Source: Conoideocrella luteorostrata (lineage: Eukaryota; Ascomycota; Sordariomycetes; Hypocreales; Clavicipitaceae). Taken from it: DNA of 64,000 nt. Each line of letters starts with the position of its first letter. Position 1 is the first letter of the stretch. Position numbers and translations under genes: made by a program. Under the pieces are notes generated by a model. That model had not been told where the DNA came from. It saw nothing but the letters and a program-made list of their open reading frames with translations, and searched no databases. This document shows, piece after piece, positions 21,992-35,039 of the stretch. Location: the NCBI GenBank assembly GCA_032433595.1, contig JASWJB010000235.1, positions 1 to 64,000 of the forward strand, read 5' to 3'.

Positions 21992-24012
21992 TTTCGTGCA
22001 GTACACACGAGAAGTTGCGACAGCTGTCGAAACTGACGTAACGCCTTGCAGATGGTTGGTGGCGTGTGTCACCTTCGGAACAAATAAGCGGGCGTGTCGA
22101 AAGTCGGCGTTGGAGAGCGGGCAAGGGAACTCGGCGTTTATTAAAGCAAGTAGGACCAGGCCCGAGTCCAATACAGGCTAAAGTGCCAGGTAATGAAAAA
22201 GTTGAAAATGACGCAGAAGAAGAAAAGGGAGGTGCTGGAATCCTCGAGGAGCTGGAGAGGATTAGAAATAGGACTGGCACAAAACACCGGTTCCAACCCT
22301 GTCCTCGGACGATAGTGAAGGCGGGAATGTGTCTGTGGTGACAAAGCTAGCCAAGAAGGAACCTATATTAAGGCGACGCCAAGAGCGCGAAGCTACAGAG
22401 GCAGAGGCAGAGGCAGAGACAGGCAGAGTGACAGACAGACAGGCTGGCCGCGCGAAGGGCAGCGGGGGTGGGCAAGCACCAGTCACAGCGTCAAGTGCAA
22501 CGCAGCATGCAAAAACGAGGCGACAGGGATTGAGAGATGCGAGTTGGCCCCGAGCTGTGGACGATGGTGGCGTGCCGTATGATTGATGCGCAGCTGGATG
22601 CGTGCTCGTCGACCCGCTCCCTGTTCCTTGGTTCGTGCAAGCGGCAAAAATGTGAGACAAACGTCTTTGGCGAGCGATAGGACTTGCCAGCGCTCCTCCT
22701 GTGGAAGGCAGATGGTCGTACGGAGTAGTGAATATGCGATGGTTGCGATGGGCGTCGAGGAGCAGAAACCTGGGTAGGGCAATTCCGATGCATGCGCCTC
22801 TCGATTCACCTTGAAGTTGCCGTGGGAGCAGAGAGATCAGCTGGGTGGCCGGTGCCGTTGGTGTGAACTATCCGGAATATAGATACCGATATAATAGAGA
22901 CAAATGCGGAATATATATTATAGATACACGCTGTAGGTATATCTATATTTAAATCTCGGGCTGTATTCCGTCTTTGGTGAAGGAAAGGGAAACAGAGGGA
23001 ACAAGAAGACGTCCAAATAAACAAAAGCCAGGTGGCAGGAGGGGACAAAAGGGAGGACGTTGCGGCGTATGGTGATCAGCAGAGAAGCGCCGATGAGGAC
23101 GAAGGGAGGTCGAGACGGGTCGAGTCCGTGGGTGAGGTGAGAGGGCGAGGAGGGCGAGGCGAGGTCGAGGGCGGCCGATGGAACAAACAAACACTACTGA
23201 ACGGTACGAAAGCACAAAGCCCTGCAAAAATCCCAAAACGGGTGCAGTCGTCCACGGCACCAAATGAAATGCTTGCACTCGGTAATATTGACAGCTGCTG
23301 CTGGTCAAGGCAAGGAGAATCTGAAGGAGCCGCCACCAGAGAAAAGCCCTCTGCTGGCGCTGGAAATGGCGCTCGGCGCAACTCCCCACTAAATGGGAAA
23401 AAAAAAAAAATTCAAGCAAACCATATGCGCCTGGGCCGACAGGCAATACGTACGCGTGCCCTGCAGGTATTCCGTACCTTTAAGTAGCGTGTAGCGTGCG
23501 CTAGGTCGTTCGTCAGGTATTTACCTAGGGATGGACGTACGAAGCTCTCCGTAGACGCGAGCTATACCCACTGTCGACAGTACAAAAACAGTACCTGCGG
23601 GTAATTGCTGGCGGAGTCCTCCTGTTCTAGTCAGATTGTGACGTTGTGGAGGGCTGAGGGCTCGGGTAGGGGGCTGGGGGGGCACTCGCGGACAGGCACC
23701 GACTGGGCTGGTCAACCCGGCACTCCAGCGCTCCGTACTTCAGCAGCCTGTACGGAATTTCGGTGGAGACCCCTGGTGCTGTGTAAGTAGCCCTGACTGC
23801 CCGACTGACCAGCAGCACACCACACGCCACGGGTAAAAGACTGGCAATTGCATCCAAGTATCCCTTCCCCAAAGTCAAAAGCTATGAGCGGGAGGCTTTC
23901 CTCTGAAGCATTCAATATTTTGTGCAGTTTCAGGCAGGGGCCAAGACGTTCAAAGAGGCACCACTATCAGACTCGAAAGTTGCAACTGGCCGAAAGCATG
24001 TATGGAGCAAGC

Positions 24013-24089
24013 CAGAGGAAACAGAGGAAACAGAGGAAACAGAGGAAACAGAGGAAGGGTGGTGGTGGGTGGCGGCGGCGGCGGCGGCG
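24013..24089. repeat. 9-bp minisatellite followed by (GGC)n
   Basis: Between four and five tandem copies of a CAGAGGAAA unit (24013-24055), then GGT and GGC runs (24061-24089). In one plus frame the minisatellite would read Gln-Arg-Lys repeats, but there is no gene context. Confidence 0.85.
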
Positions 24090-24793
24090 TAATGTCCCAG
24101 CGGGTGGATGCTCAAGTGGTTGATTCCAGAGCACTTGTACGGAGTACAAAGCATGGAGTCAAAGCATGGAGTTTGCAGTGCACAATGCCAGGCAGGTGAA
24201 TTGAGAAAAAGGGGATCGCTAGCAAACCACATGTGCAAACTGGGGTGAGAGAGCAAGCCGGCTAGCGAGCAATGAACTACGGAGTAGTTATTGTACAAGT
24301 AAAGTGGTTCTTCGCGGCGCTTGGAGATGGAGAGATGGAGCTGCGGAGCTGGGCCTATGCAAGACTAGAGCAGGTGACAGGCCAGGGAGAACTGTATGTT
24401 GGTGTGTGCCCGTCTGTCTCGACACAGATCGACTGTTCTTGATGCATGCCGAGGACACGAGTGCTTAAGTAGTTATCATGGGGCCGAGTTTGGCTTCCCT
24501 AGCTCAAGGGGCATGTTCGTGTTTATTATTGTCCTTGTTCTCGCATAGTGTACGGAGTACTCTGTAAGTTATGTCGACGCTGGAAACAAGTGGGTGCATT
24601 TCCCACGAGACATGTGTCCAACGGGGCCGGATCTCCAAAATTGATTGAAAAGTCGGCAGACTAAAACATGCTCTAGACCCCAGCACGCAGCCAGAGTGGC
24701 AACCGCCTTCCGTGTCTAAGATTGTTTGGGAAGGCACCTTCCGCTTTGCAGGCTGCAAGGGTCAGTCAGCATGGACGTTTATTACTGGCAGTC

Positions 24794-24925
24794 ACTCCGT
24801 ACTCCCGACTCCGTAGTTACGTAGTCACTCTGTACGGAGTAGCTGGGCGATAACTAACTAGCCTAGCATCTACGGAGTACCCAGCCTGATCAACCAGGTT
24901 CGATCCAAGACACCGTACTCCGTAC
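24794..24925. repeat. Cluster of GTACTCCGTAC-type palindromic words
   Basis: Five copies in both orientations within 132 bp: ACTCCGTAC at 24794-24802, ACTCCGTAG at 24808-24816, TACGGAGTA at 24833-24841, TACGGAGTAC at 24871-24880, and GTACTCCGTAC at 24915-24925. They are interleaved with TTACGTAGT and TAACTAACTAG words. Confidence 0.85.
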
Positions 24926-27900
24926 ACACACTCGACTCATCCAGCCTTATAGACACTCGAGGAATGCTTACAGCTCATCCGGATGGCATGTATTGGCCCA
25001 ACACAGCCTATATATAGAACGCCGAGCTTGCATCTTGGCGATAAATCTCTCACTGCCCGGTTGACTCAAATATCAAAGAGTTGCCATCAACGAGTTCAAT
25101 GACTCGAGACATCGGAGGAGGGGGCCGGAGCTCTCCCGGCAGCCCGGTATCTACATCTGAGATCGCTTTGCTGCTATTACCTGAATACGCCGTACTATCG
25201 TTTGAGCTGCGTTCCTGCCTATGATCCAAACGACGCCAATACCGGGGATGGGCAGAACTCAAACATCTCGCACAATCACAATCAATACGTCAAGCAAAAC
25301 GGTGCCATGGGCCTATTAACACACCTGAACTCTCCCGCAGCCCTTTCCCACGAGCTCCGAGGGCGGCCGCCCACGACTGTGTACTCCGTACTGTACATGC
25401 AATGAAGGAATAGGAAGGCGGGAAACAATCTCTCAGCCCCAGTTAAGCACCCTGCCAACTTGCCAAGCCGGATCACCTTGCGAAGGACGCTGTGCGGAGC
25501 GTTTGGCAAGGAACGGAGACCGCCAAGGAAAGAGGTTTCGGCTTCGGGACGAGACTGGCGGCCCTTAGTGGAGCCGGTGGCAGTGGGAATGTAGCATACT
25601 CCGTACATAGTTATTCTGTTGCTGCGTTGAATGCGTCCCAGTCCGCATATCCATCAATATTGGCCACTAATATTATATCAGAACAACGCCCAAGATGTCA
25701 GTACGACATGCATAAACAGAGCCGGCTCATGTCAACGAGCGTCAGGCAAGCGCCAAGCCTCTTTCGCGCACACCAGCCTCCCCCATCAGCCTCCCATAGC
25801 GTTCCATCACTATTGCTGTTGCCCAGGAAGTGACTTGTTCCCGCATCGCCAAGCATTCTGCATCGATAGGCCCCAGGAGTGTTTCGGTTGTGGTATGATG
25901 CAGTCATTAAGAAGACATTTCTGTCATACGATTTCGTCGCGGACTGGATTTAAATTACATCTCCCCTTCCCCTAGTCGTCGTACGCAAAGATAGGTCTCA
26001 GCTCTACAGTATAGGTCCGAATAATGCTCAACAGAACAAAAGGGAGAAGACATGAAAAGACCATGCTACAGTACTTCACAAAGTCAACCCCATATCTACT
26101 TGGCTGTCGGAGAACACCGTCGGTGAGCAGACATTGAGTGGGATACATGCTTTTTGTGCGCGCGGCATATCGCCCCAAGGGCATTCCTTGGGTCGGTTAG
26201 TCCGCGTGTAATGGGGTGTTTCACAGCTTCGTCTTTGGCTCAGCCAACCCCACCTGTGATGTGTTTAACATGTTACAATATGACTACAGCCTTGATGTCG
26301 ATGAGGCCCTTGGCCTTGATGCTGCCATGAGCGGAAACCAACATACGAGGTGGGTCATTGCTCGATAAGCAGCATATTCGAGCATTTACAAAGACGTACA
26401 CCGCAACGGAGGAGCTGTGCGTGACTGATACAGGCATTTCTTTACGTACCCTGCCGACAAATCATTAGGGTTGACACTGCTACGTGTAATCAGCCTACTG
26501 CTGAACAATCAAGTTCTATGAAAAGGATGTCAACCTAGTCGCCCATACACCTACGCCAAGGCAGTCGACGTTGTATATCGTCATCCAATGATGCAGACCA
26601 ATACATCCACACTTGAAAAAGGGTAACGGTAATGAGGTTATAAATTCCGAGAGAGCCATCTAGTAACTACGTAGTAGCGGAATACGAAGTTTTTAAGTTG
26701 CTTTACTTGTAAGTCCACAGCCACTGCTGTAAGTAGTGAATATCGCAGAGACAATGACGGTATACATACCAGTGTCAAATACCCATCATAGTCTATTATT
26801 TCCCCTCCTGTATAACTGGAAACAAATGTGCGAAATTGCGAAACTCTAGCAATCTGGCGAGTGTGGGTAATGGCGGCAAGTCTCGATGATTAACCATATC
26901 GAGGCACAACCACACCCTTAACCGATCTGCGAGGCGGCCGAGTCGCATCGGCAACATCAGCACAGCACATTGTTAAAGTGCGCATTTGGTCTGCATTATC
27001 CAATACGTCAGTAGCATGCAGGCAGCTCATGTCCGCATCATAGTACCGTATGGTGTTCTTGGCAAGCACTATGGTACACTCGTAGTTTAGCCTCTGTTAG
27101 ACAAAGGAAATGTAGGCGCTGGGTCTCAACGACGTCCCGTGATGCTATTTGACTACAGAGCCCTACACAAGTGGACGGGACTGGGGTACCAGCATGATAG
27201 TACTTAAGTAGGAGATGCAGAGATCTTCTTTGACTCTCTGACAACGCTTCACGCAGCAATCCTTGGCGCCAAGCGTCTGCGACAAAGGCGCAAGCACCGC
27301 AGTGATATATCACCAACAGAACTGAGAACTGAATTGCCTGTGAGGTTATGAATGAATTGGCTTCGCCTTGGCGAACAGAAGCGGCTATGGACGGCAACGC
27401 TCGACGCCTTGCATAGCATAGCTCCTGAATCCAGACTCCGCAACAGATGGCGGAATACGGTGTACGGGCGCCTCTCCCAAGTATAACCATGGGAGGGAAT
27501 GAAGGCAAAGTACGTACTCCGTAGTAGGCTGAGAAAATTACCATGGAGGTGGCCGGAAGTAGGGTCCTCGAGGTACGAATTGCGCGGATCCGGACCAACC
27601 CTTGACCACTTGCGACCACTTGCGAGCGCTTCATGGGGTAAAGTATTCAAGGCTAAGCAGGGGGGTTTAATCCCTTGTATGTGGGGACAACGTCATCCCC
27701 TTGTTCTTTTCCCTTTCGGAATATCAAAACTGGCCTTCAGCTAAACTCTGAGGCAAAGTGGCAGGCCAACAACGTGGGGGCTCCTTTGTGGCTTTGGACA
27801 CAGAAAGGAAGTGATGTGCTTTTTCTTCGCGCATTGGCATGAATACTAGTAGTTGTCATATTGAGGCGGTATCGCATAGGCTGGCATGTGAAATGCAGTG

Positions 27901-29578
27901 TCAATTAAGCAGAGGCTTGGAAACACCATCTCTTGTGGGTAGGGGGGCCCATGTTACTAGCACATCTTCCTGTCTGTCGTCCAACCTCACTGGCTGGCAG
28001 AGCAAACTGTCAGTGAGGAGCACGAGGGACTACCAATCAGTGCTTACTGCCGGCTGCATAAAATTCCGATCATCGGATATTCGAACAGGTTTTCGGGTCC
28101 GGATTGAGGCTTCATATTGGAAACTTCGTTCGCTGGTTAGGTGACAGACAGGTTTTCGGCGGATATACGGAAGCCTCCTCACCGTAGAAACATTCTCGTT
28201 GCAAAACCACGCGTACATCTGCGGGCACGCTTGCGAGCGCAGAATCCGCCTTAGCACTCGGGGCCCGCGGATCAGAGGTACGAGATAACAGCGATGACCG
28301 TAAGACGTAGACGTGGATAGATAGGCTGGTGCAGATGCAGGTGCAGATGCAGACGGTCTCTAGTGGCTTACAATGGGGAAGGGAAGAAGGAGAAGGAGAA
28401 AGAAAGATGATGCTAGGATTTATTGATAGTGAGGGTCTGAGACAGATTGGCTAACAACACAGATGCTAGATAACCGCCACCAAAAAAAGAGTCGTCAATG
28501 GCGCCAAGGATGATCACTTGGAAAATCCTCCTGCAGGAAGCACGACTCGGATAAGCAGAGACTCACGGAGTACGGAGTACACGGCTTGGACTATGGTTGT
28601 ACGTCACTCTTTTCGGAAACTGCCCGTTATTAACTACGAATTTTGGCTCATTGATGTCGTTCATTCTAAATACTGGGGGCCAAATACTCTGGTTCATCTG
28701 AGTAGTTCTCCCGGTAGAGCATGTACACGCGACGAGTTCCGCTTACGAGATAGCTTCAAGAAGAAGACCAGGAGCCTACGGACGCATATATTGTATACTG
28801 TCTTGTGACGCTGGCAGTCTAGAGCATATTTGATGTCACCAAGTCGTGCCATAGGGAGGTGGTGCAGGTTTCAATCAGTAGCCGCAGTTTCCGTCTATCA
28901 AAAGTGGCAAGCTCTGTGTTGCTCTGCCATCAAGATCGTCATTGCATACACTCCCGACCAGTGAAGCATCGACGTCCAGATAGGATCGATACGTGGATCA
29001 TTCGCATTTGATACCAAACGTCTTTCTAATTACAAATTACATCTTGAGCCCATTGGTCCTTGTGCCTGCCACGGCGGCGTACTGTCAAGCCATCAGCAAA
29101 CTTGGGATCGACAGTTCTCAACCGTCAAACCGGCAGTCCCCGTCAAGCCCTGCTGTCGTGGTTTCCACCGGCACAAGGCAGCATACATACCCGACCCTAC
29201 TGGAATCCTCGCATGCACATGTAAGCGGTCGACAGGCCTTTGGTCGTGCCTGGCCACTCCGTCCTTTGTTCTAATCAACGCCAAATAACTAACTAACTAT
29301 ACATGGGATGAGAAGGGTATTGCCAACCAGCAGACCCTACATGGTTGCCTTGCAAGTGCAACCTGGCTGCATGAGCTGAACTACAAATTAATGCTCCAAG
29401 TTTAACATTGGCTCAGGGTATCGATATCCCATATCTCCTCTTTTTGTGTTGCGTAGACGCAGTGTCCTCCTTGCACAACGTGTCAGGCTATTCGGAAGTG
29501 TGGACTCCATACTAGTTACCCGGTACACTATCCTAACCCAAGCACAGCGCGGCATATCATAATCGTCATTGAGCGGGT

Positions 29579-29580
<2 letters not shown>

Positions 29581-29615
<35 letters not shown>
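29581..29615. repeat. (GA)n microsatellite
   Basis: Uninterrupted GA dinucleotide repeat of 35 nt. Confidence 0.93.
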
Positions 29616-29618
<3 letters not shown>

Positions 29619-30845
29619 AGCGAAACTATTATTCCCTGTGATAAAAAGAGTAGCACAGAATAGCACAGAATAAAAACGCAGCAGTAATAAGCCGGCTATG
29701 TGTCTCGAGAACACGATGGTTTCGTATATGAGGTTAAAGACGTATGCATGTTCGATTACGCACATGAGTACATACGTGTATATATACTGATATTAAGCAC
29801 ACACACAGACACATGCCAGCATCAGATGGTCCAAGAGAAATCAATTGTTCGGCAATTTCCTTCTCGCATATGACAGCTAGTGAGGCACTTGAGTCCCAAT
29901 CTATTTGGGCGACTTGTTGTCTCGTTATGTCAGCTATAGATACAAGATCCCGCTGCCTAGTCCTTTACAGCATGCGCCAGTAAAGTAAAGCATGCCCCAT
30001 ATCCTTGAATGTAAATGCCCGTATGCGTGTTTGGATCCTTGTGCTGGGCGTCTTGAGACCAACTCCATGGCCCCAAGTCCTTGGCAGCTGTTTGTCCCAG
30101 CAGGCCAAGGAAACATATTTACTCTTCACGGCAAAAACCAAAATCCAATGTCACGTAGCATGTAAGTTGGCCAGCGGCTCGCTGGCTGTCCCATGCTTTC
30201 GTGATCTGGAAACCACAAATTTCACTTTGTCAAAGCTGTTATCTTCTACGCTATTGTGCGGAATGTGTTCTACCTGCTCCGCTATGGTGTGACGTTCCCT
30301 GCAGGTGCCAAGATCAGACAAATTGATGAACCAGCTCAGCAATGTTGGATCTGCCTCTGAGGAGTATCACGTATGATCAAAGTCGTATAACACCAAAATT
30401 GCGGGGACAAAGCGAGGTGTCCTTGTGGTTCATCTGTACTTATTAGGGACACAATCCGGAGTGGCGGACTGGCCGAGAGACTGATGTCGACTGGAGCGGT
30501 GGACATTCTTCGCTATCTCGGCATCGTGCGCCACACTTCCGATCGATATTGTCATCGTATTCGCCAACTTCGATGTCTCGACAGAATGGTCTCCACTGGA
30601 AATTCCGTGCTTGTTCTTTGAATGGCGTTCGCACCTGTGGTCCAGACTGTCCTGTGCAACAATTTGTGTTTTCAAAATTGCCGCCTTGGTTCATAGTGAG
30701 TAACACCACCACTATGTCTCAGAGATATGTCTCTACAAGCCGAGACCGGCGGCCCTCAGCCTTCGGCAGTCATCCGAGAATGTTCCAGAGAAGACAAGTT
30801 GGGTGTTGGGATGCTTCCGGTGTCGGATCATTGATTCCGTAGACT

Positions 30846-33418
30846 TCACGCTTTGTGTTCTGGCTCTGCTGTCCTTGCTTCGTTCTTAGCCCTAGGGGTC
30901 GAGATAGCTATTTTGTTGACAATCTCGGCTAATTTGCCACTGTGCGAAGCAGAAGCGAAGTTATCCTTCAAGGTATTTGCAGCATTCTTGCATTCCGCTT
31001 TCAAAAAAGACGACGAGTCCCTTGCTCGCGTGGCTGACGCGTTGTCTCTGAACGACTGCGTAGCTTCCTTAAAATCCGCCTTGAATTTGGACGGCGAGGG
31101 TGGTCCCTGAGAAGATGACAAATTGCCTTTGAGGACACGAGCAGCTCCTCGGACCTCTGATTTTAAATTAGGAGGCGATAAAACCATCCCCTCCACGAAG
31201 TTTTCCATCCTCTGGAAGTACTCTGTTTCTTTCACAAATTTCGTCAGATACATGGTAGGTCGCTTCGATGGCTTGGCTTCGATACCACGTCTAATCGCTT
31301 CGGCATAGGCACGGTCGTATACGTTGTAATCCACCGCAGTTGGGGAGTCAGCAACCACGTCAGGACTGGCCTCGTATCTCATAAATGCATCTCTTGCCCC
31401 AGTTCCAATGCCGAGAATTAGAGGCTCCTGGTCCCCAACCTCCTGAGCGTGACCCTTGTCCGCATTCTCATCCTGTTGACTGAGCAAGCGACGGCGAGGA
31501 GCCAGAATGTTTTCAATCTCTTCTGCTTTGGCCCTCTCCACTACTGGGTCAAACGTACCGTCCTCTCCTGTAGCACGTTGGAGCGAGGTGGAGGAGCTCC
31601 CTGGACTGGTGTCTTGTCTCGCCCTGATTTTGGCCAGCAACATCCTAAACTTGTGTATAACCTTCATCATGGAAAGGAGGTGGTTCATTTTTCTCGTGAA
31701 AGCACGGCTCAATTCAAGCTCATTTGGGGGCTCGACCATATTCTCGCAATTGTCCTCCGTAGACAGTAAAGGATCGGCTCCTCCTTTGACAACCCATGGA
31801 TGTTCCTACATATTAAAGCAATTAGTAAAGTGCGTTGACGGCTGATGAGTCTGAGGCACTCACCCGTAATAGGGGCATAGTAATTCGCTTCTCAGGGTCT
31901 TTTTCGAGGATCTTGCCCATCAAGTCCACAAAATTAGGATCCTCGTCTTCGGGGAGGAAGGGATCATCTGTTTTAATGGCCGAGTAAATCTCTAACACTC
32001 CGGGGCGATTAAATGGTATTTTGCCATATTTGAGACAGTAAAGAGTAACACCCATGGACCAGATATCAGCCGCTTTACCAGATACCTGGCGGTGTTTACC
32101 GCACAATTCCGGAGGCATAAAAGCTGGAGAGCCCGCGGACTTGGAAATTGTCATATTGTCTGGTTTATCAAACATTTCAGACACGCCAAAGTCTACAATC
32201 TTCAGAACTTCGTCATCTGAGAGAAGCAAGTTATCAGGCTTGATGTCTCGATGGACAACACCTTGAGCATGCACTGACTATTGCATTAGCTTTAGGCAAC
32301 ACAGTCACTCATCAGACTGACTGACACCAATAAGGCCGAGTAAACCACTCCAAAAAAAAAAAAAAAAGAAAACCTACTCACAGTATTCGATGCCTAGGAT
32401 CAGATCTCTGAACCAATAGCGACAAGACTCATCGTTGTATGGGTCTGCATTCTCATCAAGTCCCACGTTCATGATGACACCCTTCTTGCATATTTCCATC
32501 ACCATATACAGTGAGTCCTCCTCAGGATCGTCGAGAACCTCAATAAGCTCAACCAAGTTTGAATGATTAAGCTTCTTCATGATTGCAATCTCCTCTCTGA
32601 TCAGAAACAATGCATCACTTTTTTCGCCCGCACGCAAGCCTGTTAGTTGTGGCGACAATGGGCCTCCAGGCCCATTCCCAGGTTTTGTGAGAATTTGACG
32701 AGGTGATCCATGTGGACCCAGCCGTAGAATATTAGATTGAGCTCTCTTTCTCAGACGAGACTTTGAAAACTCCTTGACAGCCTTAACGCAAGGGTGGTAT
32801 TAGCAAGTGAAACTCCTTGTGAAGGTTGAGGGAGGGGAGAGAAAACTAACAAACTCATTTCCATACTGGTCGGTAGCGCGATGCACGGCTCCGTAGGAAC
32901 CTCTGCCGATTTCTTCCACGATGACATATTGATTTATCCGGTGATATGTCCTTCCGTCGGCTTCATCATTGGTGAATTGGACACGCGCATCCAATGTTTC
33001 CTGTTGGACGATATTCCGAGTCAGATTCTTGATAGGACATCTCCGAGTCGAGACGGAAAGCAGCATCTGAGTGAGGGCTGGATAGCTGCTGGGATAACAA
33101 ACCTTTATTTCTCTATGCACGCTTGGCGTCCGTTTATGGTGCCTCGCAGGACTGGAATAGCTCCTTAAGGCTAGTGTCGGAGATCTGATAGACTGGTCGT
33201 TAGATCTAAAACACATGTTTTGGTGTTTTTTGTGTCGCAAGCTTAACATGGGTCGATCTCCTGTTTTAGGATTTGACTTACACGGTTGTGGCCAGAGGTG
33301 GTCGTGACCGCTCTAAAATCTCTTGATCGTCGTCATCAACATGATCGATTGTCAACTGCGGCGACGACATGTTCGCGGTTGGCTGCTGGGCAGCAATGTT
33401 GGCAGGATCGATTGCCAT
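30846..33418 (-). CDS. Ca2+/calmodulin-dependent kinase kinase / SNF1-activating kinase (Ssp1/Sak1-like)
   Basis: Predicted 719 aa in six exons: 33282-33418, 33103-33205, 32851-33000, 32382-32781, 31864-32273 and 30846-31805. The N-terminal tail has acidic IDHVDDDDQEI, then RINQYVIVEEIGRGSYGAVH (glycine loop), AVKEFSKSRLRKRAQSN, and a family-typical Gly/Pro insert. A helix-C region follows (IREEIAIMKKLNHSNLVELIEV), then VVHRDIKPDNLLL, DFGVSEMF, AGSPAFMPPEL and DIWSMGVTLYCL. The basic insert after the VAIK-type lysine is the CaMKK/Ssp1 hallmark. Family knowledge: these kinases phosphorylate the AMPK/SNF1 activation loop. The intron at 33001-33102 is 102 nt, in frame and stop-free, so a 34-residue-longer isoform is possible. 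The start at 33418 (MAIDPANIAAQ) is preferred over upstream frame. Confidence 0.93.
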
Positions 33419-34448
33419 GATGATGTCCCGTCTGCCCCGCCCTCGTGGAATCGTGGTCAGAGTCTTGCGGGAACAATGATGCCCTGCGACGAAGGTTGTA
33501 TAAGTCACACGTGACCCAGGCTGATCGTAGAACCTATACAATACAGATTCTTCTAATGATACGTTCTTAGGCCGAGAAGGTGGCAGGGCTGAGGAGTCTG
33601 AAGCTTTTATGCGAGGCTGCCCACGAGGTGATCAGCAGAGTTGACGGCGCCTAGTTAGTCAGTCCGTCTGTCAGTCATCCACGACGGTGTAGTGATGTCC
33701 CAAGGAGGAACCAGTCTCACAAATCTGGTGGGTGCTACGGGGGAATTGTCTACAAAATGCAGAATACTTCTCGGATTAGCCGCGGAAAAGCAACAGAAAA
33801 ATTGTAAAGAGACTGAGTGCAGTGCTCGTTGATGGCAATGTCCGAACAGCTGGATAAGATGAGCTGCTGAGGAGCTTGGCTTCGCCTGGCCTATCATTCT
33901 GGTGGGGGCGGGATGCACATTACGGTACTCCGTACGCCGTACTCCTGTACTCCGTGCTACTTGTGTAACTAACTAGTGCTCGACGGAGTAACTCCCCGGC
34001 AGACCACAGCCGCGACTGTACCTGCAAGTACTGCACATGGGAGGGATCATGCAACAGCTAAAGTAGGAACTTAGTCACGGCAAAGACCACCAGTTCCAGA
34101 AACGGGAGCAGCGAGGCGCCACCTGCCCCAGAACTCACCCAGGCAATGAACTAACTAACTAGTTACCCCTTCTGCGCCATGTGGGTGAGCTCGGGCTCCA
34201 ACATTTCCGTCGAGTTGCAACTACCATTCGTCACGCCTCGTGTGCGGCATCGACAATCGCTGCCCGTATATCACGCACCATTTACCCAATCCTTCCGTCC
34301 AATATTACGTCAACCCAGCTCTCCAAAACCACTTTGAGCGCCGGTTCCCTACGGTCTTCTCATGGGAAGCGCAGCACTTGGGACGAAAAGAAAGACCCCT
34401 TCTCCTTAGTGGCCGCCGCAAGCTACGCATGTACATCTAGCCACCACA
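33419..34448. promoter_or_regulatory. Divergent promoter region between the CaMKK-like kinase and BET5
   Basis: One kilobase between divergent starts. It has a CACGTG-type element (CACACGTGAC) near 33507-33516, about 90 bp before the kinase ATG, a GTACTCCGTAC palindrome at 33925-33935 with two degenerate neighbours, and TAACTAACTAG words near 33966 and 34150. Confidence 0.5.
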
Positions 34449-35039
34449 ATGGCAGTCTTTTCGTTTTACATCTTCGACCGACACAGTAAGCCACACGCTC
34501 CTGCCGGTTACATTCCGCCCAAAGCAGGCACTAATCGAATTGTTGCCACTCAGCCGAATGCATATACGCCAAGTCATGGCTTCCCTCGTCACGACCGTCC
34601 TCTCACGCCGACGTGACCCGTTCCGACGACACCAAACTCATCTTCGGAACCGTCTTCTCCCTGCGCAACATGACTCGCAAGTTGGGCGGTGACGACGACG
34701 CATTTATTAGCTATCGCACCGGCCAGTATAAGCTGCATTACTACGAGACGCCTGCCAATTTGCGATTTGTGCTGCTTACGGATACGCAGTCCCCGAGCAT
34801 GAGGAATGTTTTGCATCAGATCTACATTAATCTGTGGGTGGAATATGGTTCGTTTACAAATTCCTGGCATTCATTCCACCCCTCCTCTCCCAGCCCCATG
34901 GGTCAATCGTGCTGACTTCGTTTTGTTGATAACAGTCGTCAAGAATCCTCTTGCTCCGGTAGAGCACAAGGGTGGAGTAGGTGTCAAGAATGAATTATTT
35001 GAGCTTGGGTTGGACCAGTTTATTCGCGGTCTGCTGTGA
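34449..35039 (+). CDS. BET5: TRAPP complex subunit BET5/TRAPPC1
   Basis: Predicted 144 aa in three exons: 34449-34485, 34554-34847 and 34936-35039. The start MAVFSFYIFDRH plus TECIYAKSW after the first junction is the conserved longin-type N-terminus of TRAPPC1. Then come KLIFGTVFSLRNMTRKL, YRTGQYKLHYYETPANLRFV, MRNVLHQIYINLWVEY and a C-terminal ELGLDQFIRGLL helix. Family knowledge: Bet5 is a core TRAPP subunit that helps form the Rab GEF for Ypt1 (Rab1) in ER-Golgi traffic, and the core is shared by TRAPPIII in autophagy. The short loop SSRPSSHADV between strands is variable in the family. Length is normal. Confidence 0.95.

Larger units (their letters stand above)
21992..30845. other. Gene desert of about 8.8 kb
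   Basis: The first several hundred bases are presumably the kinase promoter/leader. No supported gene lies in the rest. The longest frame (27038-27634 minus, 198 codons) has no domain content and crosses a GTACTCCGTAG word. Palindromic words are frequent, with a cluster at 24794-24925, plus 22722, 24138-24147, 24280, 24551-24560, 25384, 25600, 27515 and 28571-28580. Simple repeats lie at 24013-24089 and 29581-29615. An ACTACGTAGT palindrome occurs near 26664. Confidence 0.6.

Noticed and set aside
24880..24915. GGTTCGATCC resembling a tRNA B box
   Set aside because: No A box, no acceptor or anticodon stems can be folded around it.
27038..27634. 198-codon minus-strand frame overlapping a second 133-codon frame
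   Set aside because: Two competing frames, no domain, and a GTACTCCGTAG word inside; most likely chance openness.
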